From assembly GCA_016209085.1 (NCBI GenBank), contig JACQWV010000017.1:1-60339 (forward strand): a stretch of 60,339 nt of DNA, given 5' to 3'. The DNA comes from Elusimicrobiota bacterium (GTDB lineage: Bacteria; Elusimicrobiota; Elusimicrobia; Elusimicrobiales; UBA9959). Numbering within the stretch: position 1 is the stretch's first letter; each line of letters starts with the position of its first letter. The notes beneath the pieces are model-generated. The model worked only from the letters and a program-made list of their open reading frames with translations. It had not been told where the DNA came from and did not search any database. Of this stretch, positions 18,596 to 26,227 are shown piece after piece. A program made the translations under genes and the position numbers.

Positions 18596-20931
18596 GCGAA
18601 GGAATCCGGAACGGCCTGTTTCTTCTGATAAACTGCTTTCTGGCGTTCTGGATTTCTACGAGCATTTCTTTCAGGGGGAATTTTCTGGAAACTTCTCCTG
18701 GAAAATGGTTCATTCTTATTTTCGGGTGGGGGGGACTGTGGCTTTTATTCCCTCAGTTGAGGTCACTGGGCGCTCAATCCGCCAATCCCGTCATGGCGAA
18801 ATTCTGGGACCCGTACGGCGGGTTCCTGTGGATTGCAGGAATAATATACGTTTGCCGCTGCGTCAAATCTCTTAAACAGGAGGATTTCCTGCATCTTGCC
18901 ATGGCGTCCGGCGCCCTGGCGGCGTTATACGGAATTCTGCAATATTCTCACGTAGAACTGATATGGCCTAAAATTCTGAATCCTTACGGGAACAGGTCGG
19001 TCTCCACTTTCGGAAACCCGAATTTTATATCCTCCTACATAGTGATTCTCCTGCCCTACACGACGGCTTGCGTCATTTCTTCCGCAACCTTTTCGCAAAA
19101 ATTTTTTTACGGTTTTATTTTTCTCTCCTACGAGGCCATGCTGTTTGCAAGCCTTACCCGCTCCTCATGGCTGGGAGCTTTCTTTTCAATCCTTTTTTTG
19201 TTCTTTTTCAGGGAATACCGGGCGGGCATTATCCAAAACAGGCGTTTCCTGACTTTTTTCGCTTCCCTCGCGCTTTTGCTTGCCGTTTTGTGGCCGGCGC
19301 AAAACCTTAAACCCTTCAGTTTCGGCGTTTTTGACAGAGTTTCAGAAGGAAGATCCAACCTCCATGAACGAGCCTCTCTCTCTCTTGATGTGAAACAAAA
19401 CAAAGTGTATTCTTCTGTGCACCAGAGACTTTTGATATGGAGTTCAGCGTGGCAGATGGGTCTTGAAAATCCCATGTTCGGCAAGGGGTTGGGGGTTTTT
19501 GAGCTTTTTTATCCTTTTTACCAGGGGCCCCTTATCGCCGAATACGAAGCAATGAGGCCTCTCAGAACGCATGCAAACAACGCGCATAACGAAATTCTTG
19601 AGACCTGGGCGCAGACAGGGATACTGGGAACGGGCGTTTATGCATGGTTTTTTGCGGTTCTTTTGACCGCTTTTTACAGATATCGTGCCAATGCCGCTCC
19701 TGAAAAAAAGTTCTGGGCGGTTCCGTTCATCGCCGGAATCGCCGGCATGTTTGCGGACAATATTTTCAATGTCTCTCTTCATTTTGCGGTTCCGGGCTTC
19801 ATGTTCTGGTGGATGATCGGTTCTGCGTCCGTTTTGACGGCAAATAGCCTGTCGCCGGCCGTGAAGTTCTATCAGTGGACCCGGAAAAAACTCAATCTTG
19901 CGCTTGCCTGCGCTCTCGTTATTTTATCACTCGCGGGAATATACTACTGGCGGAACCAGTTCATGAGAGAAATATATTATTTCAGGGGATTTAAATTCAT
20001 GAGAAAAAACGAGTTTGCTTCGGCCGCCAGAGAGCTTCACAGAGCCTGGCAATATCATTCAAGGGAAGTCAACAACAATTATGAACTCGCGAACGCCTAC
20101 GTAAGAACCGGAGATTATACGCAGGCCCGCTGGGGATATATTGAAGCCCTCAAGTCAAACTGCGGCTACGACGAGATATTTTTTAATTTAGCCATAGTCA
20201 ATAAAAAACTTGAAGATTTTGAAAACGCTCTCAAGAATCTCAGGGTTTCTCTGGCGATAAATCCCCTGAATTCTTCGGCTTATGCCGCCATAACCGAGAT
20301 TTTTCTGAAGGATCCCGCAAAACATAGCCGGGAGGGATCGGAATTGCTGGAAAAAGCCTCAAAAATACTTCCTGACGACCCCAATATAACCGGCGCTCTC
20401 GCTTATTTCTATTCTCTGGACGGGAATCATTCGGCAGCCGCGAAGGTTTACGGCGAGGCCGTTAAAAAAGATCCTTCCAACCAGGCTCTTCTGGCGCATC
20501 TTCAGGCCGCTACGGCGAAAGCCGCCTCCGGAGACGGTTATCTGGCCTGGGTCAGGGATTTCAAACGGCTTGAGGAAGGCGTGAATAAAGGAGACTTTTC
20601 AAAACAGAACCTTAACCTTGCGGATAATCTGCTTAAAACTTCCCCCGACAATCCGAACGTTCTGTTTCTGAAATCAAAGATTCTTTACAGGGACGGCAAT
20701 CTGCCGGCTGCCAGGCAATGTTTGTTGAAATTGCTGGAAATACGGCCGGATGACAATACGGCCAGATACGGACTGGCAGTGATTCTTGAAAAAGAAGGAA
20801 ACTATAAAGAGGCGGAAAAGGAATTTAAAATTATTCTTGGCTCTGATCCTATCAACGCGGGAGCGGCTGAACATCTGAAAATACTCAAGAGCAAAACAAC
20901 AGTAACAGAAGGTGATAAGATGATAAGATGA
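18589..20931 (+). CDS. O-antigen ligase/polymerase family membrane protein with C-terminal TPR repeats
   Basis: 780 residues, N-terminally incomplete (see 18419-18595). Residues 1-430 hold about ten hydrophobic helices with family hallmarks: STFGNPNFISSY, LTRSSWLGA, a long external loop with RLLIWSSAWQMGLENP and GKGLGVFELFYP, then THANNAHNEILETWAQTG, the conserved His-rich ligase stretch. Residues ~450-770 are TPR units (NNYELANAYVRTGDYTQA, NPLNSSAYAAITEIF, DDNTARYGLAVILEKEGNY). These proteins join or polymerise lipid-linked glycans at the periplasmic face. The last residues (TTVTEGDKMIR) and the stop come from a GATAAGAT tandem repeat. It stands alone, away from the LPS cluster. Confidence 0.82.
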   Translation: MLSEGIRNGLFLLINCFLAFWISTSISFRGNFLETSPGKWFILIFGWGGLWLLFPQLRSLGAQSANPVMAKFWDPYGGFLWIAGIIYVCRCVKSLKQEDFLHLAMASGALAALYGILQYSHVELIWPKILNPYGNRSVSTFGNPNFISSYIVILLPYTTACVISSATFSQKFFYGFIFLSYEAMLFASLTRSSWLGAFFSILFLFFFREYRAGIIQNRRFLTFFASLALLLAVLWPAQNLKPFSFGVFDRVSEGRSNLHERASLSLDVKQNKVYSSVHQRLLIWSSAWQMGLENPMFGKGLGVFELFYPFYQGPLIAEYEAMRPLRTHANNAHNEILETWAQTGILGTGVYAWFFAVLLTAFYRYRANAAPEKKFWAVPFIAGIAGMFADNIFNVSLHFAVPGFMFWWMIGSASVLTANSLSPAVKFYQWTRKKLNLALACALVILSLAGIYYWRNQFMREIYYFRGFKFMRKNEFASAARELHRAWQYHSREVNNNYELANAYVRTGDYTQARWGYIEALKSNCGYDEIFFNLAIVNKKLEDFENALKNLRVSLAINPLNSSAYAAITEIFLKDPAKHSREGSELLEKASKILPDDPNITGALAYFYSLDGNHSAAAKVYGEAVKKDPSNQALLAHLQAATAKAASGDGYLAWVRDFKRLEEGVNKGDFSKQNLNLADNLLKTSPDNPNVLFLKSKILYRDGNLPAARQCLLKLLEIRPDDNTARYGLAVILEKEGNYKEAEKEFKIILGSDPINAGAAEHLKILKSKTTVTEGDKMIR

Positions 20932-20935
20932 TAAG
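20896..20935. repeat. Tandem repeat GATAAGAT forming the 3' end of the ligase gene
   Basis: AACAGTAACAG followed by repeated GATAAGAT-type units. The stop codon lies inside the array, so the C-terminal residues are repeat-encoded. A similar GATGATAAG array lies at 24655-24686. Confidence 0.6.
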
Positions 20936-21187
20936 TAAGACAAAGGCAGGAAACAGCAAAAATTTAAAAAATTGCAGTTGAAGTAACGGCGGCATAATGT
21001 ACCAGCAGAGCGAAGCTCTGCGTAAGGGACATATTTGCGTAACAATGTTGTAATATTTAAGAAAATCTAAAAATGTTAAATAAAGTTTGAGAGTTTAGAG
21101 TTGGGAAATTTCTAAGAAATTACCTTAAGAACTTCTATAACTCTTGAACTCTAAAACTCTATAACTTTTTAATTTTGGAGCCATAAA
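20932..21187. other. 256-bp intergenic region with palindrome and inverted tandem repeats
   Basis: Holds a 7-bp-stem hairpin GCAGAGC-GAA-GCTCTGC at 21005-21021 (same as 44032-44048) and an inverted pair of degenerate repeats: GAGTTTAGAGTT near 21090-21103 against AACTCTAAAACTC near 21150-21162. GGAG at 21177-21180 is the ribosome site for the next gene. No ORF or tRNA seen. Confidence 0.75.
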
Positions 21188-22987
21188 ATGAAAATAATTT
21201 TTGCGAAAAAAAGTTCCCTGTTCATTTTTTTATGGTTTATACTGATGTTTTTTTACGGGGATATCATCAGCAGCCAGACCGGTTCGCGCGGGGGACCCCG
21301 CTTGAGCCGTTCCATGGAGCAGGCCATACAGCTTTATAATGAGGGGGAGGATAATGACGCCATGAACAGGTTCATGGATATCCTGGTAAAAGGCAGTCCT
21401 GCTGAAAAAGCCCTTGCAAACGAATATATCAATAAAATAACGCTCAGAATGAACACGGGTCTGATTCCGGTAAAAGACGCGGCTGATGCTGTTCCTATTC
21501 AGGCAGTCAAACAGGAAACAAGAAAATCCGGCGCCGATATCTATGAAGAGGCGGCAAAGCCGCAGTATGAGCCGGAAACCAGAGACAAAAAAGAACTGGC
21601 GGCGGAGAAAATTACGGCCGGCATTAAAGAAATCCGGAGAAATCTTCTTCTGGAACTGCAAAAATACAACGGGATAAAAATCTTCGTGCCGACCGGAGAG
21701 GATATGCCGAACGCGGTTTCCATTAATTCTGATTATATTTTCGCAATAGAGCCCGGAAAAGAGACCGTTTTCAGGACCGGAGCCGGAAAAATGCTTTCCG
21801 GCCTGAGCGGACTGATTTTCACTCTCGGGAATGCAAGCTGTCTGATAATTCCGGAAGGTTCCGTAGGAGGAGACATAAAAATAGCGGACATCAGGAGGGC
21901 CATAGCCCTCAGTTCGTATCTTACGGGCAGAGGCATCTCTAATGCAAGAATAGACGTTCATCTCATGGGTTCCGACTTGAGACTTCCCAAAGAATTGACG
22001 GTGGTCGGCGGAATCATACTGCTTTTTGACTATAAAAAGGAATTGAGGCTTACTCAAACCGAGGATACCCGCGCAAAAGGGCCTAAAGTGTCTCTGGGAG
22101 TATTTCCTACGGCGATATCCGTTTATAACAATGAAGGAGCAATCATTGAATTTTCGGTTTTTGAATCGCCGGATAAAGAGCCTCCGACCTGGAGATTCCA
22201 GATTTTTAATCTCCAGCCGGATAATACCCTGCTTCTCATTCAGGAAATCAACGGCAACGGGCATCAGTATCACCAGAGCTTCTGGAACGGAAGAAAAGAT
22301 TTTTTCGGGGCGGCTTATGAAAACGGGAAGTACCTGTTTTCCATTACCGCTTCGGATGTCAGAGGCAATGAATCTTCAATGAGAAAAATGCTTCTTCTGA
22401 AGTCCCAGTCCGGACAGGAAACAGAGACGTCTTCAAAAGAGAAGGCAGGCGCGCCGAAAAAGAAAGAAATCGGCAAGGTTCTTTCGGGGAAAACGGAAAA
22501 AGAAGCGTCCCCTGCGGAAAAAGGGACGAGAAAGTCCGTAAAACTTGCGCCGTCTAAATCCGGCGCGCTGAAAACAGCGAAAAAAACTCCGGTTTCCAAG
22601 CCGTCCGCTCCTGTTTCCTCAAAACCAGAGCCCACGCAGGATGAAACCGCTCCGGTTTCAGACGCGGACCAGACCGAGTTCAGCGGCCAGGTAATCTATA
22701 AAATATATTTCAGAGACGGTTCCAGCAGCATCACTCCGAACAGCGAGAGAAAACTTTCGCAAGTTGCCGACAATATGAATCTCTATCCCATGGCAAAGGT
22801 CAAGTTGACCGGATACGCGTACTCGGGAGAGCCGAATTCGGAAACGGTGGCGCAGAACAGGGCTAATTTCGTGGCCGGAGTTCTATCAAACAAGTACGGC
22901 ATAACAAAACAGAGGATTGAGATACATACCAGAATTTCGGAAACTCCGAAAAGCATAGTGGAAATTAAAATGCTGGGAAAAGAGTAA
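21188..22987 (+). CDS. OmpA-family peptidoglycan-binding protein with FlgD-Ig-like domain
   Basis: 599 residues. Signal peptide ~1-30. Residues 30-290 contain an SMEQAIQLYNEGEDNDAM helical repeat and an unassigned central domain. Residues ~330-400 are FlgD-Ig-like (WRFQIFNLQPDN, FWNGRKDFFGAAYENGKYLF). A Lys/Ser/Pro-rich linker (~410-495) follows. The C-terminal ~100 residues are an OmpA-like fold (YKIYFRDGSSSITPNSERKL, VKLTGYAYSGEPNS, AQNRANFVAGVL), expected to bind peptidoglycan. It sits directly upstream of the secretion cluster and may anchor it or the outer membrane; that link is inference. ATG preceded by GGAG. Confidence 0.8.
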   Translation: MKIIFAKKSSLFIFLWFILMFFYGDIISSQTGSRGGPRLSRSMEQAIQLYNEGEDNDAMNRFMDILVKGSPAEKALANEYINKITLRMNTGLIPVKDAADAVPIQAVKQETRKSGADIYEEAAKPQYEPETRDKKELAAEKITAGIKEIRRNLLLELQKYNGIKIFVPTGEDMPNAVSINSDYIFAIEPGKETVFRTGAGKMLSGLSGLIFTLGNASCLIIPEGSVGGDIKIADIRRAIALSSYLTGRGISNARIDVHLMGSDLRLPKELTVVGGIILLFDYKKELRLTQTEDTRAKGPKVSLGVFPTAISVYNNEGAIIEFSVFESPDKEPPTWRFQIFNLQPDNTLLLIQEINGNGHQYHQSFWNGRKDFFGAAYENGKYLFSITASDVRGNESSMRKMLLLKSQSGQETETSSKEKAGAPKKKEIGKVLSGKTEKEASPAEKGTRKSVKLAPSKSGALKTAKKTPVSKPSAPVSSKPEPTQDETAPVSDADQTEFSGQVIYKIYFRDGSSSITPNSERKLSQVADNMNLYPMAKVKLTGYAYSGEPNSETVAQNRANFVAGVLSNKYGITKQRIEIHTRISETPKSIVEIKMLGKE

Positions 22988-23060
22988 ACGGCAGTAACCA
23001 GTGGCCAGTAACCAAGTAACCAGTAACGGCAACTGCAAACGGCAGTAACCGGTAACGAGT
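22988..23060. repeat. Heptad tandem repeat (CAGTAAC type) between ompA-like gene and pilM
   Basis: Degenerate CAGTAAC/CAGTGGC/AAGTAAC units fill the whole gap; the ATG of the PilM-like gene follows the last unit (GGTAACGAGT) immediately. Same family, in reverse, as 57535-57600 and 57723-57757. Confidence 0.85.
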
Positions 23061-24647
23061 ATGGAGATATTTAAAAAACAGAAAGGGACTGAAAATTTCC
23101 TCGGGGTGTACATAGGCCCCAAAGAAATCTGCTTTTCGCAGGTAAAAGTGACGGATTCCCTGAAAATAGAGGTGGAACACCTCGTCAGAGTCCCTACCGG
23201 GTTTGAGGTAAAAGAAAAAATTTTGAGACCGCTTGCTTTAAACAGCGTCTTTTTTAACGAAAAAGCGGCATGGGTGACGCCCCTGAAACAGGCTGTCAAG
23301 AAAATCGGCTGGAACACGAATAAAGCGATAATCACGCTTTCTTCGCAGTTCAGCATATTGAGATATTTTGTAATGCCGCACATTGACAGGCGCTTCTGGA
23401 GCAAATCAATCCCGCTTGAATCAAAAAAATACATTCCGGTGTCTTTTGAGGAAGTCATTTACGATTTCATAGTTTACCCTGTTTCCCCCGCTTTAGCGGG
23501 GCAGAAAGGAGGGGAATCCGGCAGGAAGCTGGGCGTTTTATTCGGTCTGACCCAGAGAAAAACGGTTGAATTCCTGACAAATCTTTTCAAAGAAATGAAT
23601 CTTGAAATATCCGCAATAGAAATAAACGCCTGTTCTTTTGAGAGGATTATCGGTTTCCTGAACGCAAAGAATCACGCGGGCAAAGGATATATCCATTTTT
23701 ACGGAAATGCAAATTACATGCTTTTTTCAAGCGAAGGATATCCGGTGTTGTTCAGGGAAACCGAACAGGACTCTTCGTCAACCATGTCTGAGCGAAGAAG
23801 GCTTGACATCAAAGGGTCGGTGCAGTTTATAGACAGGTACGTGGGCGGACGCTCATACAACCAGATTATCATCAGCGGAGACAATCTGGAAGTCTGGCAG
23901 CAACTGGCGGCCCAGGAATCCCAGATGGAAGTCTCCACATGGGACCCTGCCAAGCTTCTGAATTTAAAAACTCATGAACCATACCAGTTTTTCTCCATAG
24001 GAGCGGCTGCAAGGGGACGGATAAGGGATAATTTAATTCTTGATATCTCAGGCGCTACCAGGAGCAAAATTCTTGAAAAACAGGTTCAGTCTTACGTGTG
24101 GGGTTTTGCATTTCTTGTAAGCGGATTTCTTCTCTTCCTCACTCTTCTGGCGCAGACAAAACTGATTATGCTCAACAGCAGGATATCAAAGATTTCCAGG
24201 GCCGTGCCGAATATATCCGAATTCCAGGGGCAGAGCCCGGACGCTCTGAAAAGTAAAATAGAAAAAATGCAGTCCAACGTGCAGACCATATACAAACTGC
24301 TGTCCGACGTGGAATTTCTTGCGCCCAAACTGCAGGCCATTGCGGATGCCATACCGTCTGATTTTTGGCTTATAGGAATGTCTTACGCCAATCCGTTCTC
24401 CGCTTCAGACTTCGGCGCCGCAAAGGAACTTCGCCTGACAGGCGAGACATATCTCCAGGGGGACGTTAAACTGGCTGAAATCGGAAATTTCACAAAAGCC
24501 GTCAAGACGTCCAGGGAATTCAGGACTTTCGCGGAGAAGGGAAGCATTGAATATGATTTGATGGGCAAGGGAGTTCTTGACGAACTTGACCAGGAGGCTC
24601 AAAAAAGTTCGGGGTTTACTATAACCTGCAGTCTGAAGAAGAAGTAA
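23061..24647 (+). CDS. pilM: PilM-like actin-fold protein fused to a PilN-like membrane segment (GspL-type)
   Basis: 528 residues. Residues 1-330 resemble PilM/GspL actin-like domains (FLGVYIGPKEICFSQVKV, MPHIDRRFWSKSIPLESKKYIPV split over its conserved MPHI..IPLE..KYIP stretch). A transmembrane helix at ~345-370 (WGFAFLVSGFLLFLTLLAQ) is followed by a coiled region and a PilN-like C-terminus (AKLQAIADAIPSDFWLIGM-like). It forms the inner-membrane platform of type IV pili or T2SS, linking ATPase and pseudopilus. PilO-, PilP- and secretin genes follow in order. A palindrome at 23482-23516 adds about 14 residues (PVSPALAGQKGGESG). No clear ribosome site; a tandem repeat abuts the ATG. Confidence 0.78.
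   Translation: MEIFKKQKGTENFLGVYIGPKEICFSQVKVTDSLKIEVEHLVRVPTGFEVKEKILRPLALNSVFFNEKAAWVTPLKQAVKKIGWNTNKAIITLSSQFSILRYFVMPHIDRRFWSKSIPLESKKYIPVSFEEVIYDFIVYPVSPALAGQKGGESGRKLGVLFGLTQRKTVEFLTNLFKEMNLEISAIEINACSFERIIGFLNAKNHAGKGYIHFYGNANYMLFSSEGYPVLFRETEQDSSSTMSERRRLDIKGSVQFIDRYVGGRSYNQIIISGDNLEVWQQLAAQESQMEVSTWDPAKLLNLKTHEPYQFFSIGAAARGRIRDNLILDISGATRSKILEKQVQSYVWGFAFLVSGFLLFLTLLAQTKLIMLNSRISKISRAVPNISEFQGQSPDALKSKIEKMQSNVQTIYKLLSDVEFLAPKLQAIADAIPSDFWLIGMSYANPFSASDFGAAKELRLTGETYLQGDVKLAEIGNFTKAVKTSREFRTFAEKGSIEYDLMGKGVLDELDQEAQKSSGFTITCSLKKK
23482..23516. repeat. REP-like palindrome inside pilM-like CDS
   Basis: CCCCGC-TTTA-GCGGGG (23486-23501) flanked by TTTCC and GGAGGGGAA. It encodes SPALAGQKGGE, a loop absent from the surrounding domain pattern, and keeps the frame. 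Confidence 0.7.
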
Positions 24648-24654
24648 TAAAGAG

Positions 24655-24686
24655 AGATTATAAGGTGACAAGATGATAAGTAGTTG
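24655..24686. repeat. Tandem repeat before the pilO-like gene
   Basis: GATTATAAG, GTGACAAG, ATGATAAG units (8-9 nt) fill the 45-bp gap. Confidence 0.6.
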
Positions 24687-24692
24687 AAAATC

Positions 24693-25331
24693 ATGGAAGC
24701 CTTGTTTAATAAGATAAATGGTATATTAAAAGACGCGGTTGAAAATATCCGCATTATTTATTTTGAAAAAGGCGCGGGTCCCTTCAAAAAGCCTTTAATG
24801 TTCGCGGTTTCAGCCGTTCTTATCCTTTATTTGGCGCTTTATTCTCCGCTATCTTCAAAGGTCGCAAGAAAAAAATCCGAGGTTTACAATCTTGAAGCCA
24901 TAGCGGCGCATTATAATGATTACGAAAATGTCAGGACGAGGTTCATGGATTATCAAAAAAGGCTTCCCTCAATAAAAGACAAAGACGAATGGCTGAGCTA
25001 CATTCTCACTTCCCTGGCGCGCAAACACGGGATAGTCTTTGAAACTTTTTCCAGCCAGACTGAAGTCGAAATGGATAATCTGCTGATAGTCTCAAGAGAA
25101 GCAACCATGACGACTTCCTATTCCAAGTTAGGCAAATGGCTCAGTGAAATGGAAAATTCCAAGATTTTTATAAAAGTTACCGAGTTTAATCTTAAGAAAG
25201 ACGAGAATTTAATAGGAGCCGTAAAAGTCAGTCTTACTGTTTCCACCATATTCATGAAATACGCGGCTCAGGCCGGTTCCGCCGCCGGGGTTCCGGGTCC
25301 GGCAGACTCCGGCATGCCGGCTAATCCATAG
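24693..25331 (+). CDS. PilO/GspM-like inner-membrane protein
   Basis: About 212 residues; ATG at 24693 chosen over TTG at 24684, neither with a good ribosome site. One transmembrane helix near 30-50 (MFAVSAVLILYLALYSPL), a coiled stretch (KVARKKSEVYNLEAIAAHYN), then a periplasmic ferredoxin-like part (SLARKHGIVFETFSSQ, YSKLGKWLSEMENSKIFIKV) typical of PilO/GspM. The last ~20 residues are Gly/Ala/Pro-rich. It would pair with the PilN part of the upstream protein in the secretion or pilus platform. Confidence 0.72.
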   Translation: MEALFNKINGILKDAVENIRIIYFEKGAGPFKKPLMFAVSAVLILYLALYSPLSSKVARKKSEVYNLEAIAAHYNDYENVRTRFMDYQKRLPSIKDKDEWLSYILTSLARKHGIVFETFSSQTEVEMDNLLIVSREATMTTSYSKLGKWLSEMENSKIFIKVTEFNLKKDENLIGAVKVSLTVSTIFMKYAAQAGSAAGVPGPADSGMPANP

Positions 25332-25354
25332 TTAGCGGAATTGCGCGAAGCGAT

Positions 25355-26161
25355 ATGACGAAAAACCTGACAAGCATTATAGGATGGGCGATTTTGGCCG
25401 CCGTTCTGGCTGTCCCCGCATTTTTATTTTATAATTGGTGGTCAAAAGGCAGGTCGGAGAGGATGATTGATTCTGCGGCCGGCCAGATGCCTGTTGGCAG
25501 CGTATTTTCAAAGAACGAACAGCAGACGACCGCCGCCCCACTGTACGGCGGCGGGCCCGCCGTAGCAACAGATAAATTCGCGTCAGCGGACACGGCACAG
25601 CCGGTTACGCAGAATCCCGGCAAACCCAGTGGTTTGCGACCGACTGAAATAAAACAGAAAATATCAGGCGCGGTTTCAACAACTGCTGCGACAGGTTATT
25701 TGCAAACACAGTCAACGGCTGCGCCGTCCGATACGAGTCACAAGTCACAAGTCGCAGGTCACAAGTCAGAAGCAGACTCTGGCGGACAAGCTGCGTATTC
25801 TGCCGAAACATCTTCGGCTGCAAAATCCGGGCAGGACAGCCAAAATCTTGGTTCATATTTTTTTCCCAAAACCGAGAGGGACCCTACTCTTTCGCCCCAT
25901 GATTATGCGAAATTGAAAGAGGAAGAAGAAAGAAAGATAGAGCTGGAACGCCAAAGAAGACTCATGCAGATGAGGAAGAAAAAACAGGAGAGTCCTGTAA
26001 GCAGGTTGAGTCTTCAGGGAATCGTGGGCAGCGATGTGATTATCAACGGGGAAATGTACCGGTTAGGCGGCGCTGTGGGAGGCGCCAAAATAATTAAGAT
26101 AGGCGCAAACTATGTGGTTCTTGATTACAAGGGAAAATCTTTTAAATTGTTTTTGCAATAA
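25355..26161 (+). CDS. PilP/GspC-like inner-membrane linker protein
   Basis: 268 residues. N-terminal membrane anchor (IIGWAILAAVLAVPAFLFYNWW), a long low-complexity Ala/Ser/Gln/Thr periplasmic linker (~30-185), a charged helix (EEERKIELERQRRLMQMRKKK), and a C-terminal ~55-residue beta domain (RLSLQGIVGSDVIINGEMY, AKIIKIGANYVVLDYKG) like the PilP/GspC homology region that touches the secretin. Placed directly before the secretin, as expected. A CAAGTCA heptad array encodes part of the linker (DTSHKSQVAGHKSEA). Confidence 0.72.
   Translation: MTKNLTSIIGWAILAAVLAVPAFLFYNWWSKGRSERMIDSAAGQMPVGSVFSKNEQQTTAAPLYGGGPAVATDKFASADTAQPVTQNPGKPSGLRPTEIKQKISGAVSTTAATGYLQTQSTAAPSDTSHKSQVAGHKSEADSGGQAAYSAETSSAAKSGQDSQNLGSYFFPKTERDPTLSPHDYAKLKEEEERKIELERQRRLMQMRKKKQESPVSRLSLQGIVGSDVIINGEMYRLGGAVGGAKIIKIGANYVVLDYKGKSFKLFLQ
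25735..25771. repeat. Heptad repeat (CAAGTCA) inside the pilP-like linker
   Basis: Five degenerate units from GAGTCA through CAAGTCA, CAAGTCG, CAGGTCA to CAAGTCA. It is in frame and avoids stops. Same family as 33465-33530, 37255-37341 and 44658-44692. Confidence 0.75.
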
Positions 26162-26169
26162 ACTATAAT

Positions 26170-26225
26170 AGGCGAATAGGCGAAAAGGTGAAAAGGCGAA
26201 TAGGCGAAAAGGCGAGTAGGAGGCA
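26170..26225 (+). promoter_or_regulatory. Octamer tandem repeat (AGGCGAAA) whose last unit is the Shine-Dalgarno of the secretin gene
   Basis: Seven 8-nt units: AGGCGAAT, AGGCGAAA, AGGTGAAA, AGGCGAAT, AGGCGAAA, AGGCGAGT, AGGAGGCA. The final degenerate unit contains AGGAGG four bases before the secretin ATG at 26228. The array fills the whole intergenic gap. Confidence 0.8.
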
Positions 26226-26227
26226 AT

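Noticed and set aside
21230-22273. 347-codon ORF on the - strand (also 2649-3260 -, 277-696 -)
   Set aside because: Antisense to clear OmpA-like, HEAT and RAYT genes; Cys/Phe/Arg-biased translation and no family wording. Shadows of real genes.
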